Positions 46,401 to 54,729 of a stretch of DNA of 64,000 nt are shown here, piece after piece. The notes under the pieces are model-generated. The model ran no database searches. It was not told the DNA's origin and saw nothing but the letters and a program-made list of their open reading frames with translations. Source of the stretch: Streptococcus pseudopneumoniae (GTDB lineage Bacteria > Bacillota > Bacilli > Lactobacillales > Streptococcaceae); assembly GCF_001073085.1 (NCBI RefSeq), contig NZ_JVFV01000012.1, positions 47,205 to 111,204 on the forward strand, written 5' to 3'. The position numbers were made by a program, and so were the translations under genes. Every line of letters starts with the position of its first letter. Position 1 is the first letter of the stretch.

Positions 46401-48498
46401 CCCAACTCCATTTGATACTAGCAAGATGGAAAAAGACTTGGCACAAGCTAAGGAAACGCAGGTTTCTGCCCTTGCCACTCACAACAACGCTCAACGTCGT
46501 TTAAGTGCTGCTAAACGTGCAGATGACACTGCAAAATCAAATCTTGCAACGACAACTAAAAGCTTAAACGATTTGCTTAACACGCAAGACTTGACACCTG
46601 ATGCAGAACGTGTTCTTAATGCTGCTAAGTCAGAATTAAGTAAAACACAATTGCGCAATACAAACGCAAGCACTGCTTATGCAGATCTTATTCAAGAGAT
46701 TAAGGATAAGCGTGCTACTCACCAAGAAACAGAAAAAGCCTTGTCTAAAGCAACTGTCGCAAATAAAGTTGCACAAGAAACTCTTGAAAAAGCAACTACC
46801 GAACACGATAATGCTCTTGATAAACTAAACAGTATTAAAGATGCTATCAAACGTACAACAGCGATTAAGGATTTAACTCCTGATGCTCAAGCTAAGTTCG
46901 ATACTGCACAAGCAGAACATCAAACCGCTAAAACACGACTTGAAAATGCTGAGAAAGCTTTGTCTGACCTTAATAACGAGATCGCTACAAACACTGACAA
47001 TCTCAACACAGCTAAGTCAGAATTGCGCCAAGCGGAACAAACTGACAAGGATGCACAAGCTACTCTCAAAGAAGCAACTTCTGTTAAGAACACTGCTTCT
47101 GAAGCACTTGATGCCGCAAAAGATGCTCTTTATAAAGCAAATGCTATTAAAGAGTTGACTCCTGAAGCTCAAGCTACATTTGACCAAGCAGAACTAGCTT
47201 ACAATACAGCTAAAACTCGTTTGGAAAATGCAGAAACAGCCGTTACTAACCTAAACGCTGACCTTGCAGTGAAACGTCAAGCCTTGGCAAATGCCATTCA
47301 AGCACTTAGAGATGCTGAAAAAGCTAACACGACTGCTCAAGCTAAAAAAGCTGATGCAGAAACAGCACATACTGAAGCAACAAGTACGCTTTCAAACATC
47401 CAAAATACTCTTGCTTCACTCCTTGCCATTAAGGACTTGACTCCTGATGCAGAAGCTAAATTTGACCATGCAACAGTAGAATACAAGGCTGCTCAAACGC
47501 GTTTTGAAAATGCGGAAACAGCCGTCAACAACTTAAATGCAAGCCTGCAAGAAAAACGCCAAGCCTTGGCAGATGCCGTTCAAGCACTTAAAGATGCTGA
47601 AGGTCTTGTTAAAACAACACAAGCTGAACTGGAAGTGACACAAGCTACTTATCAAAAAGCTGATGATGAGCTTACAGCTACTCGCAAAGTGATTGCAGAA
47701 TTGGAATCAACCAAGGACTTAACTCCTGATGCCCAAGATGCTTATGACCAAGCTCTTAAAGTTGAAGCTCTTGCAGAAAAACGCTTGTCAGATGCTAAAT
47801 TGGCAGTTGAAAATCTAACTGCTGATGTCAAGACTAAACAAGAAGTTTTGGACAATGCACAAGCTGAACTTGCGCAAGAAGAAAAAGCTCTTGAAACACT
47901 CAAAGCAAAACAAGCCCAAGAGGAAGAAGTTCTAGCAACTATCCAAGCTCAATTAGACGACTTGAAAGCTCAAGAAAAAGCTGTTCGTGCAGAAATTGCT
48001 AAAATCGAAGACAGCATCAAAGAGATGGAGGGTCTTCTTGATAGCCTCATCCACGCTTCTGAAAACTACGAAGTCGCAAAAGAAGAGTACGAAAAAACTC
48101 TTGAGGCTCACCGCCTAGCTCTTCAAACTCTTGAAGCAGAACAAGCGAAACTAAATGCTCTTCTCCAAAACCAATTGGATGCCAAAGCGCAGTATGAGGC
48201 TGTTCTACTTGCTTATCAGAGGGCATATAATAAACCTCAAGAATCATTGAACCATAGACATGATTCTAAGGTAGAGAAACTAGAGCATAAAGTAGAAAAT
48301 ATAGAGTATAAACTGGTAACAGATAAATTTAGAACTGCTTTAAGTAATCCAGCTTATATCTATGTTGGAAACAAACCTAAATATGGTGTCAATACGACTT
48401 TACCAAATACAGGTTCAAGTGAAAATATGTTGATGGTAGTTCTAGGAACTATACTTAGTGGAATTGGTCTAGCATTACCACTTAGAAGACGTGATTAA
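43468..48498 (+). CDS. SEC10/PgrA-like LPXTG surface protein, left element
   Basis: This very large (1676-residue) wall-anchored coiled-coil protein has a signal peptide (residues 1-35) and five N-terminal heptad-rich repeats of about 70 residues (type AVLDGTGTTAILDERKHAQ). The central globular region (about 690-970) has GHSHTALNNHG and ANFGHMKGMVG, matching the SEC10/PgrA (PrgA-like) surface-exclusion domain with a CAP-like fold. Five C-terminal coiled-coil repeats (type IKDLTPDAQAKFD) and LPNTG with a helix and RRRD tail follow. PrgA-type proteins in enterococcal plasmids block redundant conjugative transfer. Here no conjugation genes are visible. ATG 43468 is chosen over the GTG at 43456. 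Confidence 0.85.
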   Translation: MKSRKSKKNKKITLALAAGVALTSFSTLSVKADEQVDVKSTDNTVAEEKHVQTSPTTAITQVEGVEVSNGTALVTKTPTEEVVGQAKGIKDQTDQAVEAQTPVVEDAKKHETTTGETEAIAKQALEQAEQKKASATPESIEETKKAIDASKKEVTTQTEKIDSLKEQQKQVQEKKEAQETVVKDATDATNKQAEKVAGAKKKVQNAQDVLNGTGAEQVIKEEKDAKKDLEAKKVIVKDAKQALEKAQATDATKTRKLNDAKELEVGQKNTFDQATDALSKATQAHKEARSQRDVAKQNKDNAQAVLDGTGTTAILDERKHAQNNLTTKKSEFEDASKKLDDAKGTDAKKAGDIAELEGEKADAEKQSASTAKTLQDATEKANETSSALAVAKQNKDNAQAVLNGTSTTAIFNERDSAKTDLATKEATLKNATEALKNAKGADAKKAEKVSQATTSLKEATATLKQAEGELLDAQNAANQASDELKNKKKAEKKAQETLDASKGKVAGVTNERNDAKSDLKTKEVTLEDATTELDDAKKADAKKAEQLDLLDEAKTQAEDEESKTATALTKAQGGADLASTKLQKATQEEKDAKDSLDLSENRLQGVTEERDNAKADLATKQSEKDDAERKLDEAKNTDAQKRSDIQELRTLKGQQEDTKRATAQELLDATTAAENAENAKNEADKAVDTLEKQIAAIKNLTIPQLPQNVIAAYKTYLNDASEANKHALNNAIQAWYKGGKYDFGKPQFIWNPKTKKNVFTGWDNKNIVLPIDDTLVDLDNITDEQIKALSHYYVLMANNLQDQIWGTHNFIVTKESVQGIKNIAKNYANENKPYNSGHSHTALNNHGVEAVKYNGEVLNTTALLSLSDTLGGRDVKGTRKATMSQLYREVYDAVIAFMTNDIHANFGHMKGMVGRVKPTYPSAVGGNVSYTKNSVGRIHFVQFAGKNAHTETTLNPATGDRTSVYIDDYYDKGIAKPLPTPFDTSKMEKDLAQAKETQVSALATHNNAQRRLSAAKRADDTAKSNLATTTKSLNDLLNTQDLTPDAERVLNAAKSELSKTQLRNTNASTAYADLIQEIKDKRATHQETEKALSKATVANKVAQETLEKATTEHDNALDKLNSIKDAIKRTTAIKDLTPDAQAKFDTAQAEHQTAKTRLENAEKALSDLNNEIATNTDNLNTAKSELRQAEQTDKDAQATLKEATSVKNTASEALDAAKDALYKANAIKELTPEAQATFDQAELAYNTAKTRLENAETAVTNLNADLAVKRQALANAIQALRDAEKANTTAQAKKADAETAHTEATSTLSNIQNTLASLLAIKDLTPDAEAKFDHATVEYKAAQTRFENAETAVNNLNASLQEKRQALADAVQALKDAEGLVKTTQAELEVTQATYQKADDELTATRKVIAELESTKDLTPDAQDAYDQALKVEALAEKRLSDAKLAVENLTADVKTKQEVLDNAQAELAQEEKALETLKAKQAQEEEVLATIQAQLDDLKAQEKAVRAEIAKIEDSIKEMEGLLDSLIHASENYEVAKEEYEKTLEAHRLALQTLEAEQAKLNALLQNQLDAKAQYEAVLLAYQRAYNKPQESLNHRHDSKVEKLEHKVENIEYKLVTDKFRTALSNPAYIYVGNKPKYGVNTTLPNTGSSENMLMVVLGTILSGIGLALPLRRRD

Positions 48499-48648
48499 CT
48501 AGAATCTACGAAGTTAGAGTTTTGTTAACATAATTTGTTATTTATAAGGGCATAACGAATACAACATGAAATTTTTAGTATTTTAATTTCTATAAAAAAG
48601 ATTTTAAATTTTTATTCAATACATTTTAGTATTTTAGGAGGAAAAATA

Positions 48649-49032
48649 ATGAAAAAAATTATTGCGATAGTAGCTTCTGTACTTGTAGCACTTTTAGTGG
48701 CGGGTGGAGCGTTCTTTTACCTAAATCAAAAATCTGATCCAGCAAGACAGTTCGTTGGCTCATGGTATGATAAAGAGCATGATGTTATGATAGTATTTAA
48801 AAAAGATAAAAGCCTTGAAGTGACTAATGATAAAGATGAAACTAAAGAAGGAACATGGAAAGTAGCTGGTAAATATATCAAACTGACTATCGATGGTGCA
48901 TCTAGTGCAAAAGCAGAACTGCCTGAAGAAGATGCTAAAGAAGTGAAAAAACTTGATTTTAAGTTTGATACACTTAAAACATTACAAAGTAAGTTTCGTA
49001 TAATTGATGGAACATTTGAAAAGCAAAAATAA
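48649..49032 (+). CDS. Small membrane-anchored exported protein
   Basis: This 127-residue protein has one N-terminal hydrophobic helix (residues 3-26) and a beta-rich outer domain with FVGSWYDKEHDVMIVF and EGTWKVAGKYIKL, a lipocalin-like pattern seen in DUF5640-type proteins. There is no lipobox cysteine, so it is anchored by the helix or secreted. TTTTAGGAGGAAAAATA precedes the ATG. It lies 150 bases after the surface-protein gene and may accompany it. Function unknown. Confidence 0.7.
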   Translation: MKKIIAIVASVLVALLVAGGAFFYLNQKSDPARQFVGSWYDKEHDVMIVFKKDKSLEVTNDKDETKEGTWKVAGKYIKLTIDGASSAKAELPEEDAKEVKKLDFKFDTLKTLQSKFRIIDGTFEKQK

Positions 49033-49122
49033 CTAAATAGTCTTAAAAAAAGGTAGCTCAATCATTTGAACTACCTTTTTTATTTTAAGGAGAGATATAT
49101 CATTATTTTTTAGAAGTGCTGA

Positions 49123-50133
49123 TTAGTTTGCTTGTGCGATTAACTTATATGCATAGGACTTTTGAAACTCTTCTGGTCGATTGTGTCCGAGAGCACGCGA
49201 TACAATTGAACAAGCCTTTCGATCAAGGACAACACCTTTTAATTCGCCTCGTAGATAAATTTTTTCTTTTTTATCTTTGATATGTTTGGGATCCCGTGCG
49301 ACAAGAAGATAAAGACGTTTTGCGTATTCTGCACGATATTTATGAGGTTTTAAAGCAGTTGGAACTTGAAATACACGCTTTTTACCAGCTAGTTTAAATT
49401 CTTCAACAAACCTTTCTAATTCCTCTTTGTCTCGCGTAATAATCGGAACCCATCGGTCTCGTGCTCCTTTTGATTTATGTTTTTTACCAATAATTTTAAG
49501 ATAATATTGACCATCCTCACGTTGGTAGAGGGAGTCTCCAGTAATAGCTTTTAATTCATTTTTTCGTAGTCCAGTGGCAGATACGATTGAGAACCAGCGA
49601 TTATTTGTTTCTTCAGACATCCTGTCGTCATTAGACTTCAAACGATTATTCTTTTTGTCGGCTCGATATCGAATATCCGTTGCAATAAAAGCGGTAGAAG
49701 GTACTCCTAAAACTTTGGCTAATGCTGCTTTATAGGTTGACTGGGTTGGAGCAGAAAGCCCTAATTTCTTACAATGTTCTAAGTATTGATTTACTAAGTC
49801 AATCCATCCTTCTATATCGTTAGATTTACCAAGAGCTTCTAACTCTTCGGCAGTAGTTATTGAGGCAACAAAGGAAGCGAATCTGCTCCAGGAACCAGCG
49901 TAGTTATGAAGAGTTCGGTCTGTATGGATTAAATGAATGTCTTCTCCCGTTTTTTTGGATTCATTTCGCTTGATACCCTTTCCTTTTTTAAAGCGCGTGA
50001 CTAGATTAGTCAATCCTTTTGATTGGACGAATTGTTTACGGCCTTCGAAAGTAGTTAGAGAATCCATCTGTTGTTTCTTAGCTTTCTCTTTAGCTTTTCG
50101 TCGATCAGCACGACTACGTCTCTTCTTTGCCAT
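49123..50133 (-). CDS. Second tyrosine recombinase
   Basis: This 336-residue recombinase has a strongly basic start (MAKKRRSRADRRKAKEKAKK). Catalytic residues are visible: Arg in SATGLRKNE, Lys in GKKHKSKG, HKYR in KPHKYRAEYAKRL, His in LGHNR and a Tyr in KSYAYK. The spacing between HKYR and LGHNR is longer than usual because of a charged insert. It differs clearly from the rpsI integrase and sits beside a repeat-rich region. It may be the recombinase of an older element nested here. GAAAGGAAAGAACT precedes the start. Confidence 0.8.
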   Translation of the reverse strand: MAKKRRSRADRRKAKEKAKKQQMDSLTTFEGRKQFVQSKGLTNLVTRFKKGKGIKRNESKKTGEDIHLIHTDRTLHNYAGSWSRFASFVASITTAEELEALGKSNDIEGWIDLVNQYLEHCKKLGLSAPTQSTYKAALAKVLGVPSTAFIATDIRYRADKKNNRLKSNDDRMSEETNNRWFSIVSATGLRKNELKAITGDSLYQREDGQYYLKIIGKKHKSKGARDRWVPIITRDKEELERFVEEFKLAGKKRVFQVPTALKPHKYRAEYAKRLYLLVARDPKHIKDKKEKIYLRGELKGVVLDRKACSIVSRALGHNRPEEFQKSYAYKLIAQAN

Positions 50134-50470
50134 AGTTCTTTCCTTTCTATAGTAGATAATGTGCTTTTAAAGAAGATCTTAAGAAAAATCTTAAGGTCTC
50201 TTTTATTCAAGTTGAAGTAGTGCAGTGACTTAAGCTTATATTCACTGATGTAGTATCTTCCCTTTGCTTAGGGCGCTTCTTAATTGATGGCTAAGAAGAT
50301 AACCAAGTCATTTTACAACATGACAAGTTGACTCAATTCAAATAAGATGTAGAGTTCCATCTTGCAGATAAAGATCTGTTGTTTTTTCTTGTTAGTCTTT
50401 TTCAGGTTTAAATGCTCTGAATTTAGCGACTGAGCTAAGCTAGTTTTTGTATTTGATTTTTAGACTTTTG
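50134..50470. other. Non-coding, hairpin-rich region upstream of the second recombinase
   Basis: No convincing gene is present. A strong inverted repeat (GATCTTAAG/CTTAAGGTC) lies at about 50180-50204. Several shorter repeats follow, and then AT-rich sequence with repeated TTTACTTT-like words. It may contain the recombinase leader or its recombination site. Confidence 0.5.
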
Positions 50471-50742
50471 TTATTTACTTTAGTTTTTATACTTTGATTT
50501 TTTACTTTGATATGATCAAAAAATTTTTTTAAACTGCTGTTGACATTACTTTTATTATCTATACATTTATTTTTTATTGGTAAATGAAATACAAAAATTG
50601 GTTCCTGTTATTTACTTTCGTTTTTTACTTTTATTCTTTACTTTGTTACGATCAAAAAATTTTTTTTAAACTGCTATTGACATCTTTTTTATTATTTATA
50701 CATTTATTTTTTTTAGTTAATGAAATACAAAACTGGTTCTTT
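50471..50742. repeat. Two 136-base tandem direct repeats
   Basis: Copy A is about 50471-50607 and copy B about 50608-50742. Each contains GATCAAAAAATTTTTTT, AAACTGCT(G/A)TTGACAT, TATACATTTATTTTTT and AATGAAATACAAAA. TTGACA with TACATT 16 bases later in each copy looks like a plus-strand promoter. Iteron-like or recombination-related function is possible. No gene is encoded in either copy. Confidence 0.8.
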
Positions 50743-50921
50743 CCTAACCCAGCTTAAACCTACTGTTTCCACGATAGCTACCTCCTTTCAAACATAAAAA
50801 ACGTAGCTATATTAGTTACGTCTCTACTCAATCAATTATCTTGATATTATTAGTATGCCATAAATTTTAAAATAAAAAAATTAGGATAAGATTTTTTTAC
50901 GTTATTCACTTTTACCTAGTA

Positions 50922-50974
50922 CTGTGTGTTTAGCGTGACTTACACATACGTTTCTGTCAACGCTAAACACACAG
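50922..50974. repeat. Perfect 15-base inverted repeat with 23-base spacer
   Basis: CTGTGTGTTTAGCGT (50922-50936) is repeated inverted at 50960-50974. The spacer (GACTTACACATACGTTTCTGTCA) itself begins and ends with GAC/GTC-like complementarity. There is no T-run, so it is not a simple terminator. Such extended structures are typical of replication or transfer origins. A putative replication protein is encoded in the same element. Confidence 0.75.
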
Positions 50975-51139
50975 AAAAATTAGAATTGCAAAATATATGA
51001 GGGATGAGAGAAAGAGGAAAAACTACAAAAAATTCAATAAGTGAAACAATATCTTTATCGTTTTTTCTTAATTATTTTTTTTATAAATTGGGATTTGTGG
51101 CATACTATAACTGTAAAAACATTTTAGGAGGAAACAACT

Positions 51140-51502
51140 ATGTTTCTAAAATATTATTCACTCATTAACTATATTCTCTATAAAAATCGCAGAGAATTCG
51201 AAAACTCATTTGATTGCTACCCCAAAAAGACAGTGTATGAGTTCTATATTAGGGAGTCTACAGGAGGAATGAAAATTAGACAAAAAGAACATAATGCAAT
51301 TCATGTTAGCCTATTTTCTAATAGTGGAAGTTATATTACACTTTACTTAAGGAATTTTACGCCAGATGATTTGGTGGCTGTGATGAACTCATTAATCAAG
51401 CAGAAGAAAGAACTTGGATATGAGCGGTTGATTTGCATGTTATCAGAGCTCAAAAATGATGAACGCTTAAGTTTATTGATGAAGTTATCCAAAATGAAAT
51501 AA
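51140..51502 (+). CDS. Hypothetical protein
   Basis: This 120-residue protein has no family I recognise. It starts MFLKYYSLINYILYKN and has a predicted mixed alpha/beta fold with a basic helical C-terminus (LSELKNDERLSLLMKLSKMK). It is preceded by an excellent ribosome site (TTTTAGGAGGAAACAACT) and an extended -10 element TGGCATACTAT also found upstream of other element genes. It ends just before a strong hairpin. Confidence 0.6.
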   Translation: MFLKYYSLINYILYKNRREFENSFDCYPKKTVYEFYIRESTGGMKIRQKEHNAIHVSLFSNSGSYITLYLRNFTPDDLVAVMNSLIKQKKELGYERLICMLSELKNDERLSLLMKLSKMK

Positions 51503-51507
51503 ATATA

Positions 51508-51580
51508 CTGGGACCAAGCAAACTGCACCCCAAAAGTTAGACAGAAAAAAACTAACTTTTGGGGTGTAGTTCAGTCCCTC
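51508..51580. repeat. Long hairpin with IS3-type end sequence
   Basis: AACTGCACCCCAAAAGTTAG (51521-51540) is repeated inverted at 51552-51571 with one G-U pair, and GGGAC/GTCCC extends the stem. The loop is A-rich. CCCCAAAAGTTAGAC is a familiar terminal sequence of IS3-family elements, so this may be a residual pair of IS ends or a derived terminator. Confidence 0.7.
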
Positions 51581-51714
51581 TTCCTTTAAAAATCCGAATC
51601 ATCATTTTTATTTCAAATAAGGTAGTGATTCGGTTGATTTATATTGCAATGTAGTGAAATTTAGAATTTCAAAAATCGCTTTGAATCAAGGTCTATACCG
51701 TCTAGTGACGTGTA

Positions 51715-52074
51715 GTGAATCCCTATTTTACTTCTATAAATAACAAACAGGGCAGAGCATTGTATCATATAGAAATTTCAATGTTCTTAAGAGGTGGAAC
51801 TAGTCAGTCCGCTAAGTATAATAAGAAAAGTAGAAAATCCTATAAGGATATTGACGATCTAGTCGATTTTGATAGACCTGTTCACATAGTTCCCCATATG
51901 TTCCGACATAGTTTTGTTTCAGTCATGGCTGATAAGATTGTAAGCCTAAACGTTATTCGAGAGTTTGTAGGACATTCAGAAGATAGTAGAGATATAGAAA
52001 AAATCTATCTTCATGTCATGCAAAAAGGAAAACATAAAATTGAACAAGCCATGATAGATTTAGCTAAAATATAA
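51715..52074 (+). pseudogene. Tyrosine integrase, C-terminal fragment
   Basis: About 119 codons encode only the end of a phage-type integrase: PHMFRHSFVS (HxxR box), EFVGHSED (second His) and KIYLHVMQKGK (likely catalytic Tyr). The core-binding domain and first catalytic Arg are missing, and stops lie in frame just upstream. It differs from the two complete integrases and marks a third, lost integration event. Confidence 0.8.
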
Positions 52075-52157
52075 AATGAGTAATAGTTGTGGTTATTGAT
52101 TCAGTTTCATTAAAAAAATGATATGATAGTGATATAAAGTATCAATTAGGTGTAGGT

Positions 52158-53441
52158 ATGATAAATAGACAAGCTAAGAAGTTTTTTGATTATTATTTAA
52201 AAATAGTTGCAACAGAAGAATATCAATCTTATTATCAAAGACATGAGCAGGAAGGATTAGAATTTCATAAAAAGTTCATTGAAGAAAAACATCCCGAATG
52301 GAGGACACGGACAGACTATTTTGATGAATTCTCAATTGGCGAGTTTATTATTTTAGATACACTTTCAAATGAGGGTGTTAATAAATTAACGAAGCGTTTA
52401 TATTCGTTGCCAAAGTCGAAATTTAAAGTGAAAAATTATTATAAAAAACCTACTATATTTAAAAAATACGACTATGTCCATTTAGAATATTTAAGGCATG
52501 GAGTCGGAATTTTTGCTGAAATTGAGATAATTGGAGATAATTTTTTCAGCAGTATTGAAATAAGTTGGGCGACGGTAAATAATTATTATGCTATTTTTCA
52601 ATATAGATTTCATTTAAAACAAGTATTGACAGAGTCTAATCTTCAATTATTTATTTCTGATAATATCAAAAACTTGAGTAAAAAAGATTACATTAATTGG
52701 TATATTCTGGATGATGAGGACGATAAGCTTAATTATCTATCTATTGATCAGATGACAAATGAACTTCCTTCTTTGATATGTCAACATTACATAACTACGT
52801 TTTTATATAGCGAAAATGGGAAAATGAACAAATTAATTAATCTAACAGTTGCTTTTCGAAAAGACAAAGTTGATATAGATAAAATATACTTCGGGGATAT
52901 TAGTTATAGTCTATATAATAAAAAAGGCAATTACTATATTTCAAATAGTTTTAATGATAGTGATTATGTTCTATACTCAGGAAATAATTTCATTCCTAGA
53001 TTTAGTATTTTAGGGTCTATATCACAATATGGGAACGAGCTCTATTACTTATTATTTGGAGAGCGAGAGCTTCACATTTTTGAAAGAGATTTTTCGAAAT
53101 ATGTATCAGGAAGAAAGAACATAATGTTTAATAAGAATTTTTTAAACCTTTTGAAAAAGATACAAAGCCTATCGGAGTCAGAAAACAGAATAGATATTTC
53201 TAATTTTAAAAAAGACTTTGAAGATTCTTGGACTATATTTGTATCAAATGACGAAGTTCAGCTAGAAAATTTATTTCATAAAAATTTGTCATATTATCGA
53301 AATGTAATTAAAGAAAATTATTCCTATTTGAATATGCTTACTGAGATAAATTATACAAAGACAAATACCATAAGTTCTATCGTTGCTACGATAGTCTCCA
53401 TCATTGCTACCATTATATCTGTTATTGCTCTCCTAAAGTGA
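52158..53441 (+). CDS. Hypothetical protein with C-terminal membrane helix
   Basis: This 427-residue protein of no recognised family is charged and aromatic-rich for about 400 residues, then has one C-terminal hydrophobic segment (about 403-425, rich in Ile/Val/Ser). This suggests a cytoplasmic domain held to the membrane by a tail anchor. It is preceded by its own AT-rich promoter region and followed by a terminator. Its position among cargo genes and its build make a defence or abortive-infection effector possible, but nothing in the sequence proves it. Confidence 0.65.
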   Translation: MINRQAKKFFDYYLKIVATEEYQSYYQRHEQEGLEFHKKFIEEKHPEWRTRTDYFDEFSIGEFIILDTLSNEGVNKLTKRLYSLPKSKFKVKNYYKKPTIFKKYDYVHLEYLRHGVGIFAEIEIIGDNFFSSIEISWATVNNYYAIFQYRFHLKQVLTESNLQLFISDNIKNLSKKDYINWYILDDEDDKLNYLSIDQMTNELPSLICQHYITTFLYSENGKMNKLINLTVAFRKDKVDIDKIYFGDISYSLYNKKGNYYISNSFNDSDYVLYSGNNFIPRFSILGSISQYGNELYYLLFGERELHIFERDFSKYVSGRKNIMFNKNFLNLLKKIQSLSESENRIDISNFKKDFEDSWTIFVSNDEVQLENLFHKNLSYYRNVIKENYSYLNMLTEINYTKTNTISSIVATIVSIIATIISVIALLK

Positions 53442-53483
53442 TATAATCAGTTAAAATTCAGTTGTTTTGCTAAAATTAAAAGA

Positions 53484-53520
53484 AAAAAGCCTTTGAAATG
53501 CTGATTTCATAGGCTTTTAA
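53484..53520 (+). terminator. Terminator after the 427-residue protein gene
   Basis: AAAAGCCTTTGAAATGC pairs with GATTTCATAGGCTTTT (imperfect centre), ending in TTTTAAT. Confidence 0.7.
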
Positions 53521-53621
53521 TATATCTAATCACTTCACTTCTGTAAAAAGATTAAATAATTTCTATTTTAGCTGTTAGAAACGTTGGTACATCAATGTTT
53601 TTAGAATGCTACAAAATAAAA

Positions 53622-53640
53622 GGTAGAGTGAATGGTAGAG
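53622..53640. repeat. GGTAGAG direct-repeat pair, site 1
   Basis: GGTAGAG occurs twice, 12 bases apart (53622, 53634). Similar pairs lie at 54799/54811 and, degenerate, near 56924/56935. The sites bracket the cad and Fic cassettes and could be recombinase arm-type sites. Confidence 0.5.
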
Positions 53641-53655
53641 TAGTAAAAATAGTTG

Positions 53656-53994
53656 TTATACTAGTTGATTAAAAAAATCTCTGATTTCCTCATCTTTTAT
53701 AAAATAATATATAATTTTCCCCTCTCTTCTAGTATCCAAGATGTTTTGATTGACTAGTTTACGAAGATGGTGGGAGGCAGATGCCATACTGAGATTTAGT
53801 AAACAGGCTATATCGCAGACACAGAGTTCTTCAACAGCAAGGAGATAAAAGATGATATTTATCTGTTTATTATCGGTAAACTTTGATAAAATACGAAGTG
53901 ATTTTTGGACTTTTTCCTTTTCAAGGTAGTTCGTTGCGGTTGTAACATTTTGTTGATTTATAATATTCACTTGGCATATACTATCTTTTTTCAT
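53656..53994 (-). CDS. cadX: ArsR-family metal-responsive repressor CadX/CadC
   Basis: This 112-residue winged-helix repressor of the ArsR/SmtB family has the metal-binding ELCVCD motif before the recognition helix and SMASASHHLRKL as the DNA-reading segment. Metal (Cd or Zn) binding releases it from the operator. It lies 11 bases downstream of cadD in the same operon, as in cadDX pairs of Gram-positive plasmids. Confidence 0.9.
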   Translation of the reverse strand: MKKDSICQVNIINQQNVTTATNYLEKEKVQKSLRILSKFTDNKQINIIFYLLAVEELCVCDIACLLNLSMASASHHLRKLVNQNILDTRREGKIIYYFIKDEEIRDFFNQLV

Positions 53995-54005
53995 AATTTT
54001 TTCTC

Positions 54006-54620
54006 CTAGCCGAACACAGTCCTTAGCATGTCAAAGCTGTTGTTTTCAATCAGGATATACATCCCCAACCCTAAATAAACAACGGCAATAAACCATCTGC
54101 TATATTTTTCCAAAGTTTCTCCAACAGAAGGGACTTGTGCCAATTTTTGGGCAGAAAAAACCAAGAGATAAATCATGACTAGAAAAGTAAGTAAAGCCAC
54201 TATCAAATTCGTTAAATTTAAGGTAATAAAATATGGGACAAAAACACCAATATTGTCAGCACCACAACTTGCAAAAGTAATCATAGCGACTAGAAAAATC
54301 AGGTTTTTATCATCTTTGCGCAAACCATCTTTTGCAATAGCTTCCCCATCAGAATCTCCTAAAAGCAAAACTTTGAGTCCTAGGAAAATTGGAATCAAAC
54401 CGAGCAAACCTAAAATCTCTTTACTAGGAATATAATTTAAGACAAATGCAAAAAGTAAACTTAGCAATATTAGACTAACAGAGCCTAGAAATTGTCCTAA
54501 ATAGATGTTAATGATGTCTTTTCTGCTTTTTCTTTTGGCAAAAAATAACATTAGGATAATAAGTAAGTCTACGGCTGTCCCAGAATACAGGATTATTGAA
54601 GTAACAACATTTTGAACCAT
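54006..54620 (-). CDS. cadD: CadD cadmium resistance transporter
   Basis: This 204-residue membrane exporter of the CadD/LysE-related family has about six hydrophobic helices. Family motifs include TAVDLLIILMLFF, GQFLGSVSLI, LLGLIPIFLGLKVLL and ASCGADNIGVFVPYF. I chose ATG 54620 because GAGGTGTTTT precedes it and the product aligns with known CadD from MVQNVVT; an ATG at 54632 lies inside the operator. It exports Cd2+ and is typical of mobile cargo. Confidence 0.9.
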   Translation of the reverse strand: MVQNVVTSIILYSGTAVDLLIILMLFFAKRKSRKDIINIYLGQFLGSVSLILLSLLFAFVLNYIPSKEILGLLGLIPIFLGLKVLLLGDSDGEAIAKDGLRKDDKNLIFLVAMITFASCGADNIGVFVPYFITLNLTNLIVALLTFLVMIYLLVFSAQKLAQVPSVGETLEKYSRWFIAVVYLGLGMYILIENNSFDMLRTVFG

Positions 54621-54629
54621 AAAACACCT

Positions 54630-54651
54630 CATTCAAATATATTTTTGAATG
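54630..54651. promoter_or_regulatory. CadX operator
   Basis: CATTCAAA and TTTGAATG form a perfect inverted repeat around six AT bases, immediately upstream of cadD. It fits the operator type bound by ArsR/CadC repressors. Confidence 0.75.
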
Positions 54652-54729
54652 TATTTTAACATTAAACTTTGTAGATGTCAACTTCAGCTCCATCAAAATA
54701 TAGATAAGAAGGTAGTGTACCAAACATTA

